From positions 40,645-104,644 of the forward strand of contig LNJE01000004.1 in the NCBI GenBank assembly GCA_001587635.1: a DNA stretch of 64,000 nt. Direction: 5' to 3'. Positions within the stretch are counted from its first letter, which is position 1, and every line of letters starts with the position of its first letter. The notes under the pieces were generated by a model. The model was not told the origin of the DNA and did not search any database. It was given only the letters and a program-made list of their open reading frames with translations. Position numbers and translations under genes: made by a program. Positions 1 through 9,048 of this stretch are shown piece by piece. Source of the stretch: Methanofastidiosum methylothiophilum. GTDB lineage: Archaea; Methanobacteriota_B; Thermococci; Methanofastidiosales; Methanofastidiosaceae.

Positions 1-1
1 G

Positions 2-223
2 ATGATTTTAGAGGGGGAGAGAGACGAGGATATTGTTGAAAATTTTAATAAGATAATTGTTCCCTCTTTAAAGAAAAATCATGGTCCAGATTCAATAGAA
101 GATGTTCAGACAATTAGGCTTTCAGACCCAATAAGATTTTTCCATAATTACATGCCTATGTTAAACATAAAAAATGGAAGAATTAAAGATGATTGGAAAG
201 ATGAACTACTTTTTATTACCTAA
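2..223 (+). CDS. 3' end of an unrecognised protein (partial)
   Basis: This reading frame is open from the left window edge and ends in TAA at 221-223. About 73 residues are visible, hydrophilic and acidic, with no membrane segment or cofactor motif that I recognise. The ATG at base 2 may be internal, because the frame is not closed upstream. It ends about 160 bases before glnA, so it is probably a separate transcription unit. No function is assigned. Confidence 0.45.
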   Translation: MILEGERDEDIVENFNKIIVPSLKKNHGPDSIEDVQTIRLSDPIRFFHNYMPMLNIKNGRIKDDWKDELLFIT

Positions 224-278
224 TTTTTTTAATTTATTCTATGTCTCTTTTTATTTTATACATCTATATTTTGTCTAA

Positions 279-288
279 ATTGGCCAAT
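279..288. promoter_or_regulatory. 10-bp palindrome upstream of glnA (possible operator)
   Basis: ATTGGCCAAT is a perfect palindrome about 100 bases before the glnA start. It is one of the few GC-containing elements in this AT-rich leader, so an operator role is possible. It does not resemble the GGAA-N8-TTCC site of the methanogen nitrogen repressor NrpR. The function is unproven. Confidence 0.2.
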
Positions 289-384
289 ATAGAACAGAAA
301 GAATTAAATAGTAGATGATACTTTTCCTTTCTATTAAATACCTAGACAAATGGGCAAATATTAAAAAAATATTGGAGGGCAAAA

Positions 385-1695
385 ATGGACAAAGAGCAGA
401 TAAAAAAAATAATTAAAGAAAAGAACATAAGGTACATAAGATTGCAGTTTGTAGACATGTTAGGAATCCCAAAGAACTTCTCAATATCCGTTGATCTTTT
501 AGACTCCGTATTTGAATCTGGCATGGGTTTTGATAGTTCCTCAATTAAAGGATTTACAGACGTATCGTGTAGTGATAGCGTTTTAATGCCGGATCCAAAC
601 ACCTTTGGAGTAGTTCCTTGGCTTGATGAAGCAAGAATCATATGTGATGTATGTTACCCAACAACTCTAAAACCCTTTGAAGGTGACTCAAGAAGTCTAT
701 TAAAAAGTGAGATACAAAAACTTGCTGAAGAAAAAATGGAATTTTACGTTGGCCCAGAAATAGAATTTCACTTATTAAAAGAAGAAAATGGAAAACTTAT
801 TCCTCACGATACAGGAGGATTTGCAGATTTTGCACCACTTGACTTGGGGGAGGAAATTAGAAACAAAGCAGGATTATACATGCAAACGATGGGCGTAAGG
901 AGTGAAATTACTCACCATGAAGTAGGATTCGGTCAACATGAAATTGATTTTAGATTTAAAGAAAGTGCTCTTGAGGCAGCTGATGATGTTATTACATACA
1001 AACAAGTAGTTAAGAACATAGCGGCTAAAGAAGGTCTTGTCGTTACGTATATGCCAAAGCCTTTCTATGGCCAAGCTGGAAACGGTATGCACTGTCACCA
1101 AAGTATATTCAAAAATGGAAAAAATCTATTTTACGATCCAAAAACAAAAAACTTATCTGATAAAGGTAGGTGGTACATAGGTGGAATTCTAAAACATGCC
1201 AAAGCATTAACTGCTATCTGTTCACCATCTGTAAACTCATATAAAAGATTAGTTCCCGGATATGAAGCGCCTGTCTATATCTCATGGGGATGGGCTAACA
1301 GAACGGCCCTAGTAAGAATACCAGGATATAATCCAACTAATGAAAAGGCTATGAGAATAGAGTTTAGATCTCCAGATCCAACTTGTAATCCATATCTAGC
1401 ATTTACCGCTATGTTAAAAGCAGGCATGGATGGAATTGAAAATCAAATTGAACCGCCTGAACCAATTGATTATGACTTATTTGAATTATCTTTGGTAGAA
1501 TTAGAAGAAAGGGGCATTGAAACATTACCTGGTAACTTAGGTGAAGCCATAAGAGAGCTTGAAAAAGATAAGGTAGTTAGAGATTCTTTAGGTAAACATA
1601 TATCCACAAGATATATTGACCATAAGAAAAGAGTTTGGAATGACTATTCAATGTATGTAACAGACTGGGAATTTCAAAAATACTTACGGTATTAA
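385..1695 (+). CDS. glnA: Glutamine synthetase type I
   Basis: It makes glutamine from glutamate, ammonia and ATP in the cytoplasm and is the main entry point for ammonium nitrogen. The 436 residues match the shorter GSI (alpha-like) length. Hallmarks in order are GPEIEFHLL (123-131, metal-binding Glu), HHEVGFGQHEID (177-188), GMHCHQS (234-240), the ATP/glutamate loop NSYKRLVPGYEAP (284-296) and RIEFRSPDP (324-332). The start is the ATG after a strong GGAGGGC ribosome-binding site at 373-379. The last 114 codons are repeated immediately downstream. The coding sequence itself is intact, so activity is expected. Confidence 0.96.
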   Translation: MDKEQIKKIIKEKNIRYIRLQFVDMLGIPKNFSISVDLLDSVFESGMGFDSSSIKGFTDVSCSDSVLMPDPNTFGVVPWLDEARIICDVCYPTTLKPFEGDSRSLLKSEIQKLAEEKMEFYVGPEIEFHLLKEENGKLIPHDTGGFADFAPLDLGEEIRNKAGLYMQTMGVRSEITHHEVGFGQHEIDFRFKESALEAADDVITYKQVVKNIAAKEGLVVTYMPKPFYGQAGNGMHCHQSIFKNGKNLFYDPKTKNLSDKGRWYIGGILKHAKALTAICSPSVNSYKRLVPGYEAPVYISWGWANRTALVRIPGYNPTNEKAMRIEFRSPDPTCNPYLAFTAMLKAGMDGIENQIEPPEPIDYDLFELSLVELEERGIETLPGNLGEAIRELEKDKVVRDSLGKHISTRYIDHKKRVWNDYSMYVTDWEFQKYLRY

Positions 1696-2082
1696 TTTTT
1701 TTTATAATCCAACTAATGAAAAGGCTATGAGAATAGAGTTTAGATCTCCAGATCCAACTTGTAATCCATATCTAGCATTTACCGCTATGTTAAAAGCAGG
1801 CATGGATGGAATTGAAAATCAAATTGAACCGCCTGAACCAATTGATTATGACTTATTTGAATTATCTTTGGCAGAATTAGAAGAAAGGGGCATTGAAACA
1901 TTACCTGGTAACTTAGGTGAAGCCATAAGAGAGCTTGAAAAAGATAAGGTAATTAGAGATTCTTTAGGTAAACATATATCCACAAGATATATTGACCATA
2001 AGAAAAGAGTTTGGAATGACTATTCAATGTATGTAACAGACTGGGAATTTCAAAAATACTTACGGTATTAATTTTTTTTATA
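1327..2082. repeat. Tandem duplication of the glnA 3' third (376-bp period)
   Basis: Bases 1327-1706 recur at 1703-2082 with an offset of 376. The two copies share four junction bases (TATA), which is microhomology. By eye they differ at only two of 380 positions: T1496/C1872 (Val to Ala) and G1576/A1952 (Val to Ile). Either a very recent tandem duplication or an assembly artefact joining two strain variants would explain this. Confidence 0.9.
1727..2071 (+). pseudogene. Duplicated C-terminal fragment of glutamine synthetase
   Basis: This frame of 114 codons repeats glnA residues 323-436 with two conservative changes. It lacks the N-terminal beta-grasp domain, the metal-binding Glu motifs and most of the active site. 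No ribosome-binding site precedes its ATG, which is the internal Met323 codon of the parent gene. It is best read as a non-functional gene fragment or an assembly duplicate. Both alternatives leave the upstream glnA complete. Confidence 0.8.
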
Positions 2083-2156
2083 TATCTCTCTTTTTAATAA
2101 TTACGCCAAATATGCTCGATTATATTAATAACAGTTTGAAACATGAATATAAAATC

Positions 2157-2170
2157 TTTTATATTTAAAG
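2157..2170 (+). promoter_or_regulatory. TATA box of a probable leaderless dphB transcript
   Basis: TTTTATATTTAAAG is centred about 25 bases before the dphB ATG at 2187, the usual archaeal distance from TATA to transcription start. No Shine-Dalgarno sequence lies between, so the mRNA probably begins at or next to the start codon. Confidence 0.5.
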
Positions 2171-2186
2171 TATAATTTAAAAATAG

Positions 2187-2954
2187 ATGTTATACCTTAT
2201 AGGCCTAGGGCTTTCAGAAAGAGACCTTTCCTTGAGAGCTTTTGAGTTATTGAGGAAAATTGTTAATATTTATGTAGATACTTATACCAATTATTTTGAT
2301 TTCGACCTTTTATGGCTCGAAAATGAATTGAATAAAAAAATAATTCCTCTTTCAAGAAATGATATGGAAAAGAATCCAACTTTTTTAGACATTGCAAAAT
2401 CTAAGGAAGTTGCACTTCTAGTTTCAGGAGATCCTCTAGTTGCTACAACGCATACAGATATTATTTTAAGGGCGAATAAAATGGGTGTCAAAACAAAAAT
2501 ATATCACGCATCATCAATATACTCTGCAATTGCGGAGACTGGACTCCATATTTATAGATTCGGGAAAACTACCAGTATACCCTATCCTGAAGAGAACTTC
2601 TTTCCAAAAAGTTTTTACGATGTAATTGTTCAAAATAAAGAAAGAAATCTTCATACAATGTTATTGTTAGATGTGAAAAAAGAGAAAAATCTATTTATGA
2701 ATCCAAAAGAAGCAATAAGTATACTTAAAGAAATTGATAAAAATAACAATATTACAGATATTATTGTAATATCAAGAATTAGTCATGAAAATCAAAAGAT
2801 AATATATGGAGATATTGATAAATTAATCAAATTTGAAAATGAATATTATGGCCCCCCGCCTCACACATTAGTTGTTCCCGCAAAATTGCACTTTGCAGAA
2901 GAGGAATATCTCTTAAGTTTAGCAGAAATACATAAAAACAGCAAAAATAAATAA
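2187..2954 (+). CDS. dphB: Diphthine synthase
   Basis: This SAM-dependent methyltransferase trimethylates the modified histidine of elongation factor 2 on the way to diphthamide. The 255 residues begin MLYLIGLGLSERDLS, the typical N-terminus of the tetrapyrrole-methylase fold. LLVSGDPLVATTH (about residues 77-89) is the SAM-binding GDP motif, and a conserved PPPHTLVVPAKLHF segment lies near the C-terminus. The length matches archaeal DphB. It opens a run of plus-strand information-processing genes. Confidence 0.94.
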   Translation: MLYLIGLGLSERDLSLRAFELLRKIVNIYVDTYTNYFDFDLLWLENELNKKIIPLSRNDMEKNPTFLDIAKSKEVALLVSGDPLVATTHTDIILRANKMGVKTKIYHASSIYSAIAETGLHIYRFGKTTSIPYPEENFFPKSFYDVIVQNKERNLHTMLLLDVKKEKNLFMNPKEAISILKEIDKNNNITDIIVISRISHENQKIIYGDIDKLIKFENEYYGPPPHTLVVPAKLHFAEEEYLLSLAEIHKNSKNK

Positions 2955-2993
2955 GAAATATTATGATAATAAGATAGTCTTGGTGTTATTATT

Positions 2994-5798
2994 ATGCCAT
3001 TTGAAAACAAAAAAATTGATGAATTGGCTGAAAAGATATCCAAAATAGAATTCTCTAATGAAGAGAGAATCCAAAAAGTCTCAAATTTACTTGAGGAATA
3101 TAAAGAGTTCCTCAATAGATTAAAATCATATAATATTGAATCTATAAAGCAATGGGAAATTGAAAATTTTGAAGAAAAACTTGAACGGATAAGAGAAAAT
3201 GTAGATGCAGTTACAAATAATAACGATACTAAAATAGAAGAACAAAAAATATATGATGATATTGATGAACTAAAAGTCATTGTTTGGGATATTCAGAAAA
3301 AAATTGATTCAAATTTATTAGAACTGAAATATAGAATAGATCAGACAGAAAAAGAACAAGAACTTGCTCTACTTAATTTTTTAAGAAAAGTAAAAAATAG
3401 GGACGAAACATTTTCTTTAGATTATGTTATTAATAACTATACTGATGTCCTTGAGATATTCTCCTTGCTTGATGTAGAAAATAAAAGGCTCCCAAAAAAT
3501 CTTTCCCCTGAAATTGAAGGTGAGATAAAAAGATATTTATCCAATATTGAAGACAAGATAGAACAAGTTGAAAGCATATTAAAAAGAGATTATGAATTAT
3601 TCCTAAAAGAAATTGAAGAGCATAACAAATGCTTAAATGAACAATATATATCAGAAAACTTTGAAGAAACAAGACAAATATACGCATCATTATTAGAAAA
3701 AAAGAAGCAATTGAAGGGTGGAAGGGCCACTCTTATTGATAATAATCTTAAAATTTTAAATCAAAGAATAAAGGAGATTGAAGATAAAAAGAGGATAGAT
3801 CTCTTAACAATTCTCGATGAAGTAGAAAAGCTTCTCCCATTATTTACAGACGAATATATATTGGAGAATCCTCTTGATTCAAGAACAGTTTATGAAAAAT
3901 ATAGCAAGACAAGAAAATTATTGAAAGGAACTATAGATTCTAAGGTTGAAGAAAAAGTTTGTAATTCGATTGATACTCTTCTTACAAGGATAGAAAATGT
4001 AGAAAAAAGAGAAATTGAAAATCTCTCATTTGTTTATGATCGAACTGGCAGAGCTCTTGAGAAATATACTGAGGATTACATCGCAAGTAATCTATCTGAA
4101 GCTGAAAGAACGTATGTAGCTCTGTCAAGGGATATGCAAAGACTATACCCAAGATTTTCAAATGAATTAAGCAAGAATATTGAAAAAAATCTTAACGATC
4201 TCTTTTTGAGGGTAAAAAATGTTGAAGAAATAAAAAAGAGAGAACTTGAAAGTTTTTTAGAAAATTCGTATAAGGCACTAGAGGAATTTGATTATTCAAA
4301 AATAAATACTGATTTAGAATCTGCTAGACAGATGTATCACAAACTTCTTGAGGAAAAAAAGAAGTTACCTGCCGATTTAGAAATAGTAATTGAAAGTAAT
4401 TTGTCTGAAATACAAGAAAAAGTTCTCAAATCTGAAGAAGCTAAAATCAAGATACTAGACGATTTTCTTAGTAAGACCATCGATATTTTAGATAAATTTC
4501 CTAAAGAACATATAGATGCCAATATAAAAGATGCCGTTGTGTTATACAATGGCTTGAGACGTGAACAAAAAAATCTCCCAGTTGGTATCGATTATGAGCT
4601 TGAAAAGGCAATCAATGTTAATCTTAATGTATTTGATAATAGAATAAAAGAAATAGAAGATGGAAAGAAAGGATACGTTAACGAATTTATTGAATACCTC
4701 AACAAGAAACTTGGGGAATTCACCGACGAAAAAATATTAGACAATTTATTTAAAGCAAAGGAAGAATTTCAAAAACTCCTGAAAGAAAAGGACAACATAA
4801 TTGTATTTGCAAATTCAGAACAAGAAATTGAGATAGAAAGAAAGATAGAAAAAATAAGTGCAAAGTTAAAAGATGTTCAAGAAGATGAACTCCAAAAGAT
4901 AGATATTCTGTTAAGAAGAGCACAGACTTTTGATATCAAATTTGATCAAGCATATATAAATGCCAATCTCTTTGAAGTGAGAGACCTTTATAAAGACTTA
5001 GTAAAGACACGAAATGAAATTCTATCAATAATTGCAGAAGATAAAAGAGATGATATAGACGAAATCCTTGGTAAACTCAGGAAGAGAGTAGAGCATGCAG
5101 AAATCGTTAAAGAAGAAGAGCTCCAGTATTTTATTAGAAATCTTAAAGGAATATTAGAAAGATTTAGTTTTGCACAAGTTTTAAGAAATCCTGCCGAAGC
5201 CAAAGATCAATATCAAACATTGATAAAAGAAAAGCAAGGTCTATTGCTTGAATATGATGAGCAGCTAAGACTTGAAATAGAAGCCTTGATGTCTGAGTTT
5301 AGTAATAGAATTAAAGATGCAGAAAAAGAAATAGTACAAAGTAAAATTGATAAGATTGTTAACAAGATTGGCGGATTTATTACGAAATACTCGTATGTTG
5401 AACCATCAAACAAAGCCCTTGTTATGGAAATGATAGAGAAATATAAAGATATAGTTGCCAATTATAAACAGTTTGAAAATGAGCTTGATGTTAAATCTCA
5501 AGAGCTACTAAAAGAAAGAATCCAACAATGTCAAAATCTAATAAAGCAGATAGATTACGAAATACAGTATGAGAGAGACATCATGGAGATAAAAGAGGGT
5601 TGTATAGAATTTATAAAAATATACAGAGATAAAGATGTCTTGCTTTCAAGAATATGGGAAGCACAGAATAAATACAATTCCCTCCTACAAAAATTTGAAA
5701 GCATCCCCTTCCATAAAGATTCTGCTACTGAACATGAAATAGTGAAAAAGTTACAAATCTGCTATGGATTAATTGATAAATCCTTTAAGGGTCTTTAA
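2994..5798 (+). CDS. Large helical repeat protein (70/74-residue units), unknown function
   Basis: I do not recognise the family. The protein has 934 residues, is very rich in Lys, Glu, Ile and Leu, and has no signal peptide or membrane segment. It is built of tandem units marked by a (Y/H/K)I-x-x-N motif at residues 144, 218, 288, 362, 436, 506, 580, 654 and 728, with a weaker match at about 802. The spacings are 74, 70, 74, 74, 70, 74, 74, 74 and about 74. After the motif comes a helix like NLxEAxxxYxxLxxEKKxLP, then a charged helix ending RIKxxEE. The start and end (about 1-110 and 860-934) look like degenerate units. A rod-like cytoplasmic helical-bundle protein is likely. It sits between dphB and pus10, 15 bases before the latter. 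Confidence 0.85.
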   Translation: MPFENKKIDELAEKISKIEFSNEERIQKVSNLLEEYKEFLNRLKSYNIESIKQWEIENFEEKLERIRENVDAVTNNNDTKIEEQKIYDDIDELKVIVWDIQKKIDSNLLELKYRIDQTEKEQELALLNFLRKVKNRDETFSLDYVINNYTDVLEIFSLLDVENKRLPKNLSPEIEGEIKRYLSNIEDKIEQVESILKRDYELFLKEIEEHNKCLNEQYISENFEETRQIYASLLEKKKQLKGGRATLIDNNLKILNQRIKEIEDKKRIDLLTILDEVEKLLPLFTDEYILENPLDSRTVYEKYSKTRKLLKGTIDSKVEEKVCNSIDTLLTRIENVEKREIENLSFVYDRTGRALEKYTEDYIASNLSEAERTYVALSRDMQRLYPRFSNELSKNIEKNLNDLFLRVKNVEEIKKRELESFLENSYKALEEFDYSKINTDLESARQMYHKLLEEKKKLPADLEIVIESNLSEIQEKVLKSEEAKIKILDDFLSKTIDILDKFPKEHIDANIKDAVVLYNGLRREQKNLPVGIDYELEKAINVNLNVFDNRIKEIEDGKKGYVNEFIEYLNKKLGEFTDEKILDNLFKAKEEFQKLLKEKDNIIVFANSEQEIEIERKIEKISAKLKDVQEDELQKIDILLRRAQTFDIKFDQAYINANLFEVRDLYKDLVKTRNEILSIIAEDKRDDIDEILGKLRKRVEHAEIVKEEELQYFIRNLKGILERFSFAQVLRNPAEAKDQYQTLIKEKQGLLLEYDEQLRLEIEALMSEFSNRIKDAEKEIVQSKIDKIVNKIGGFITKYSYVEPSNKALVMEMIEKYKDIVANYKQFENELDVKSQELLKERIQQCQNLIKQIDYEIQYERDIMEIKEGCIEFIKIYRDKDVLLSRIWEAQNKYNSLLQKFESIPFHKDSATEHEIVKKLQICYGLIDKSFKGL

Positions 5799-5813
5799 AG
5801 AGATAAGGATTAA

Positions 5814-7016
5814 ATGATACTAAAAACCTCTAAAGAGATATTAATTGAGAATATTCTGTGCAATCATTGCCTTGGAAGGCAGTTTGGTAAAATTTCTACT
5901 TCTACAAATGAAAGAAGAGGAAAAGTGATTAGAAATTTATTGATTAATCTATATCCTGAGTTATCCTCAATTTTAAATCAAGAAAGATCTTGTTTTCTTT
6001 GTAACAATATATTTGATAAAACTGATGAAATTATAAAAAATATTTCCCCTAATTTTGAATTTAATTCCTTTCATGTTGGCACGAAAGTACCAGAAGAAAT
6101 TATGAAAAAAGAAGAAATTCTTAAAGAGAAATATGGTCTCCAATATCAAGAAAGTATAAAACAAGAGCTTAATAGAGAGTTAGGCAAAAAAATAGGATTA
6201 AATACCAAAAAAGAATTCAAAAGGGAAAAAGAAGATGCCACCATAATTATTCACCCATATGAATTCAAAACTGAATATATTATTAATCCTTTATTTATTT
6301 ATGGTCGATATAATAAATTTGTTAGGGGTATCCCTCAGACAAAATGGCTATGCAGAAGGTGTAAAGGTAAAGGATGCTCAAAATGCAATCAAACTGGGAA
6401 AATGTATGAGGAGAGTATTCAAGAGCTAATAACAGAACTTTTCTTAAATGAAACTAAAGGTACAGATTCTGCCTTTCATGGAGCAGGAAGGGAAGATATC
6501 GATGTTTTAATGCTTGGTAAGGGTAGACCATTTGTTTTGGAAATAAAATCCCCACAAGTTAGATATATTGATCTTCAAAAACTTGAACTTGAAGTAAACA
6601 AAACGAACAAAGGAAAAATAAGAATTTCAGAACTTTGTTATGTTGAAAAAGACATCGTAGAAAAAATAAAGAATACTCCTATGAGAAAAACTTATCTTGC
6701 AGAGATCGACATAAGCTTAAATGAGGATGAAAAAGAGAAGATTGAAGAATTTTTTTCTAACAGAGACATATATCAAGAAACTCCAAACAGAGTTATACAT
6801 AGGAGAGTAGACAAAACAAGAATTAGAAAGGTTTATAAAGTTCTTACTTCTAAGGAAAATTGCTCATCGCTAGAGATATACTGTGATGGTGGACTTTATA
6901 TTAAAGAACTTATCTCAGGGGATGAGGCGAGAACAAATCCCAGTATTGCAGAATTATTGGGTAAGAATATAAAGTGTGTATTGTTAAATGTAATTAGTAT
7001 TGAAGAGAAGGTGTAA
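5814..7016 (+). CDS. pus10: tRNA pseudouridine synthase Pus10 (Psi54/55)
   Basis: It forms pseudouridine 54 and 55 in the T-loop of archaeal tRNA, replacing bacterial TruB. The 400 residues carry an N-terminal zinc-binding pair of CxxC motifs (Cys16/19 and Cys60/63). A second cysteine cluster (Cys180, 183, 188, 191) leads into the catalytic domain, where GREDID (225-230) holds the catalytic Asp and is followed by LGKGRPFVLEIKSP. The C-terminal YIKELISGDEARTNPS is also typical. It is two bases upstream of rpl21e, so the two are probably co-transcribed. Confidence 0.95.
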   Translation: MILKTSKEILIENILCNHCLGRQFGKISTSTNERRGKVIRNLLINLYPELSSILNQERSCFLCNNIFDKTDEIIKNISPNFEFNSFHVGTKVPEEIMKKEEILKEKYGLQYQESIKQELNRELGKKIGLNTKKEFKREKEDATIIIHPYEFKTEYIINPLFIYGRYNKFVRGIPQTKWLCRRCKGKGCSKCNQTGKMYEESIQELITELFLNETKGTDSAFHGAGREDIDVLMLGKGRPFVLEIKSPQVRYIDLQKLELEVNKTNKGKIRISELCYVEKDIVEKIKNTPMRKTYLAEIDISLNEDEKEKIEEFFSNRDIYQETPNRVIHRRVDKTRIRKVYKVLTSKENCSSLEIYCDGGLYIKELISGDEARTNPSIAELLGKNIKCVLLNVISIEEKV

Positions 7017-7018
7017 TA

Positions 7019-7315
7019 ATGGCTAGAAAGTCTCATGGTTTCAGGATTAAGACAAGAGGTAAACTGACAAAAGATGTGAGAACAAGAGGTAAAGTTCCAG
7101 TATCAAGAATTCTTCAGGAATTTGATGTAGGAGACTCAGTACACATTATTTTGGAACCATCTATCCATAAGGGTATGCCTTTCCCAAGATTTCATGGAAA
7201 AACGGGTAAGGTAGTTGGGAAGAGAGGTTCGGCGTATCTACTTTCTATAATGGATGGAAATAAAGAAAAAACTATTATTTCAAGACCTGAGCATATGAAA
7301 AAACAGGTTTTTTAG
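7019..7315 (+). CDS. rpl21e: 50S ribosomal protein L21e
   Basis: It is a large-subunit protein of archaea and eukaryotes. The 98 residues have the family N-terminus with RTRGK repeats, the central PRFHGKTGKVVGKRG motif and a C-terminal ISRPEHMK segment. The ATG lies just after the pus10 stop, with a GAAGAGAAGGTG ribosome-binding site inside the pus10 end. The order pus10, L21e, RpoF, DUF655, KsgA is a conserved euryarchaeal gene string. Confidence 0.96.
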   Translation: MARKSHGFRIKTRGKLTKDVRTRGKVPVSRILQEFDVGDSVHIILEPSIHKGMPFPRFHGKTGKVVGKRGSAYLLSIMDGNKEKTIISRPEHMKKQVF

Positions 7316-7330
7316 GAAAGAGGTTCTTTC

Positions 7331-7672
7331 ATGATAGGAAAGGAAATAATCTCTGAGGATATTATTCCAATAGCAAAAGTAAAAGAGATACTTTCCAGTA
7401 GAGCTGAGAAAATTGAGTTGGGATACGAACAAGGCATTTCATTAGACTATACAAATAAATTCAGTAAAATGGAAATTGATGATATTGAAAAAGCATCTGA
7501 AGAACTTACTAAAAACGTTCCAAGATTAAAAAAAGAAAATATAGTCAAAATAGTGGATATTGTTCCAGAAGACAAAAAAGATCTAGAAGTGCTATTCTCA
7601 AAAGAAAGACTAATATTAGATGAAGAAGAAATAAACGCTATACTGGAAATTATGGCTAAATATAAAAAATAA
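7331..7672 (+). CDS. rpoF: DNA-directed RNA polymerase subunit F (Rpb4-like)
   Basis: RpoF pairs with RpoE as the stalk of archaeal RNA polymerase. The 113 residues are acidic and helical, beginning MIGKEIISEDIIPIAKVKE and ending with an HRDC-like helical segment (VPEDKKDLEVLFSKERL onwards). Length and gene neighbourhood both fit the family. It is 15 bases downstream of rpl21e and its TAA abuts the GTG of the next gene. Confidence 0.92.
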   Translation: MIGKEIISEDIIPIAKVKEILSSRAEKIELGYEQGISLDYTNKFSKMEIDDIEKASEELTKNVPRLKKENIVKIVDIVPEDKKDLEVLFSKERLILDEEEINAILEIMAKYKK

Positions 7673-8260
7673 GTGAAAGTTATGATGGTAAGAACCGGTA
7701 TTTTTGAGGAATATGGGATAGTTCTGGATTACCTCCCCCAAGGTCTTCCTGGAGAAAATCTCCCTCCCCATAAAAGGACGCCTATTGCACATATAATGGG
7801 CGAAAATTATTTTACTTTGTTAGAGGTAGTACCATCAACTGATCTTTCAATGTACGAAAGAGTTTTTATAGGAAAGGGGAAAAGAGAGAAAATAGCTCGA
7901 GTTAAAAAAAGACTTCGCTATAATGAACTTAGTACAACTGCAAAGGGAGAATTAAAGTTCATTGTAGAAAAAATTGTATCTGAAAATGAACAAAAATTTG
8001 TTGAGTTTTTCAACACTTCTGGCCCTATATCAATTAGGTATCATAAATTAGAGCTATTGCCTGGCCTTGGAAAAAAATTAATGAATGAAACCCTAGAAGA
8101 ACGAAAAAAGGGTCCTTTTAAATCATTTAATGATATAAAAGATAGAGTTCCTTCTATACCTGATCCTAAAAAGATGATTATAACTAGAATACTTAATGAA
8201 ATGCAAGAAATTGATAGGTATTCTGTTTTCATAAGTAGGCCACCAAAAGAGATGGAATGA
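7673..8260 (+). CDS. DUF655 family predicted RNA-binding protein
   Basis: This archaeal family is conserved between rpoF and ksgA and has no proven activity. It probably helps with translation or ribosome biogenesis. The 195 residues contain an OB-like start (YGIVLDYLPQG) and a helix-hairpin-helix segment LELLPGLGKKLMNETLEERKKG (about 124-145). The start is either GTG at 7673, directly after the rpoF stop, or ATG at 7682. The last four bases overlap the ksgA start (ATGA). Confidence 0.88.
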   Translation: MKVMMVRTGIFEEYGIVLDYLPQGLPGENLPPHKRTPIAHIMGENYFTLLEVVPSTDLSMYERVFIGKGKREKIARVKKRLRYNELSTTAKGELKFIVEKIVSENEQKFVEFFNTSGPISIRYHKLELLPGLGKKLMNETLEERKKGPFKSFNDIKDRVPSIPDPKKMIITRILNEMQEIDRYSVFISRPPKEME

Positions 8261-9048
8261 TATCAAATCGGCTTTTTTATCTTTTGAATAAATATAACAT
8301 TCGCCCATCTAAAAAATTCTCTCAAAATTTTCTTATTTCTGATGAAGTCTTAAGATTTATGGCATCTCAAGGTAAGGGTAAAGTACTGGAAATCGGTCCA
8401 GGGTTAGGATTTCTCACTGAAAAATTATCCAAAGTTTGTGACAGAGTCATAGCTGTCGAGAAGGATTCTAATCTTGTTAATATTCTAAAACAAGAATATG
8501 ATTTTGATAATGTAGAAATTATAAACGAAGACTTCCTTAAATTTGAAGATAAAAGTTTCGATACTGTTGTTTCAAGCATCCCCTATGCAATATCTTCACA
8601 AATTACATTCAAATTATTTGAAATGAATTTTGAATCTGCAACATTATTGTATCAAAAAGAGTTTGCAAATAGATTTGTTTCAAGACCGGGAGAAGAAGAT
8701 TATTCGAGATTATCCATAATGTCCAATATCTATTCTAAAATTGAAATATTAAAAGATGTACCCCCATCTGCTTTTTTCCCAGAACCCAAAGTATGGTCAT
8801 CAATTGTCCGTATTAGATTGGATAAAAAATTTGAAGTTAGTCAGATTTTTGAAGCAACTGTTAGAGCACTTTTTACACACAAAAACAAAATTGTCCATAA
8901 AGCCGTATATCATTCAAGAGATATATTTGAAAAAGGAAAGGAATTCAAGCAATCAATAAATGAAATCCCTTATAAGGATAGAAAAGTATGCACTCTTAAT
9001 ATCTATGAGATAAAAGAAATTAGTGATTGGCTTGAGGGGATATTATGA
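8257..9048 (+). CDS. rsmA: rRNA adenine dimethyltransferase (KsgA/Dim1)
   Basis: It dimethylates two adjacent adenosines near the 3' end of 16S rRNA during small-subunit assembly. The 263 residues show SQNFL (22-26), the SAM-binding loop VLEIGPGLGFLTEKL (43-57) and the conserved VEKD and EDFL strands. The usual catalytic NLPY or NIPY motif reads SIPY here (107-110), with Ser in place of Asn. Family membership is clear, but the altered residue leaves catalytic competence open. It is translationally coupled to DUF655 and to the next gene by 4-base overlaps. Confidence 0.92.
   Translation: MISNRLFYLLNKYNIRPSKKFSQNFLISDEVLRFMASQGKGKVLEIGPGLGFLTEKLSKVCDRVIAVEKDSNLVNILKQEYDFDNVEIINEDFLKFEDKSFDTVVSSIPYAISSQITFKLFEMNFESATLLYQKEFANRFVSRPGEEDYSRLSIMSNIYSKIEILKDVPPSAFFPEPKVWSSIVRIRLDKKFEVSQIFEATVRALFTHKNKIVHKAVYHSRDIFEKGKEFKQSINEIPYKDRKVCTLNIYEIKEISDWLEGIL

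Noticed and set aside
361..373. AATATT repeats just before the glnA ribosome-binding site
   Set aside because: The short A/T inverted repeat is expected by chance in sequence of this composition.
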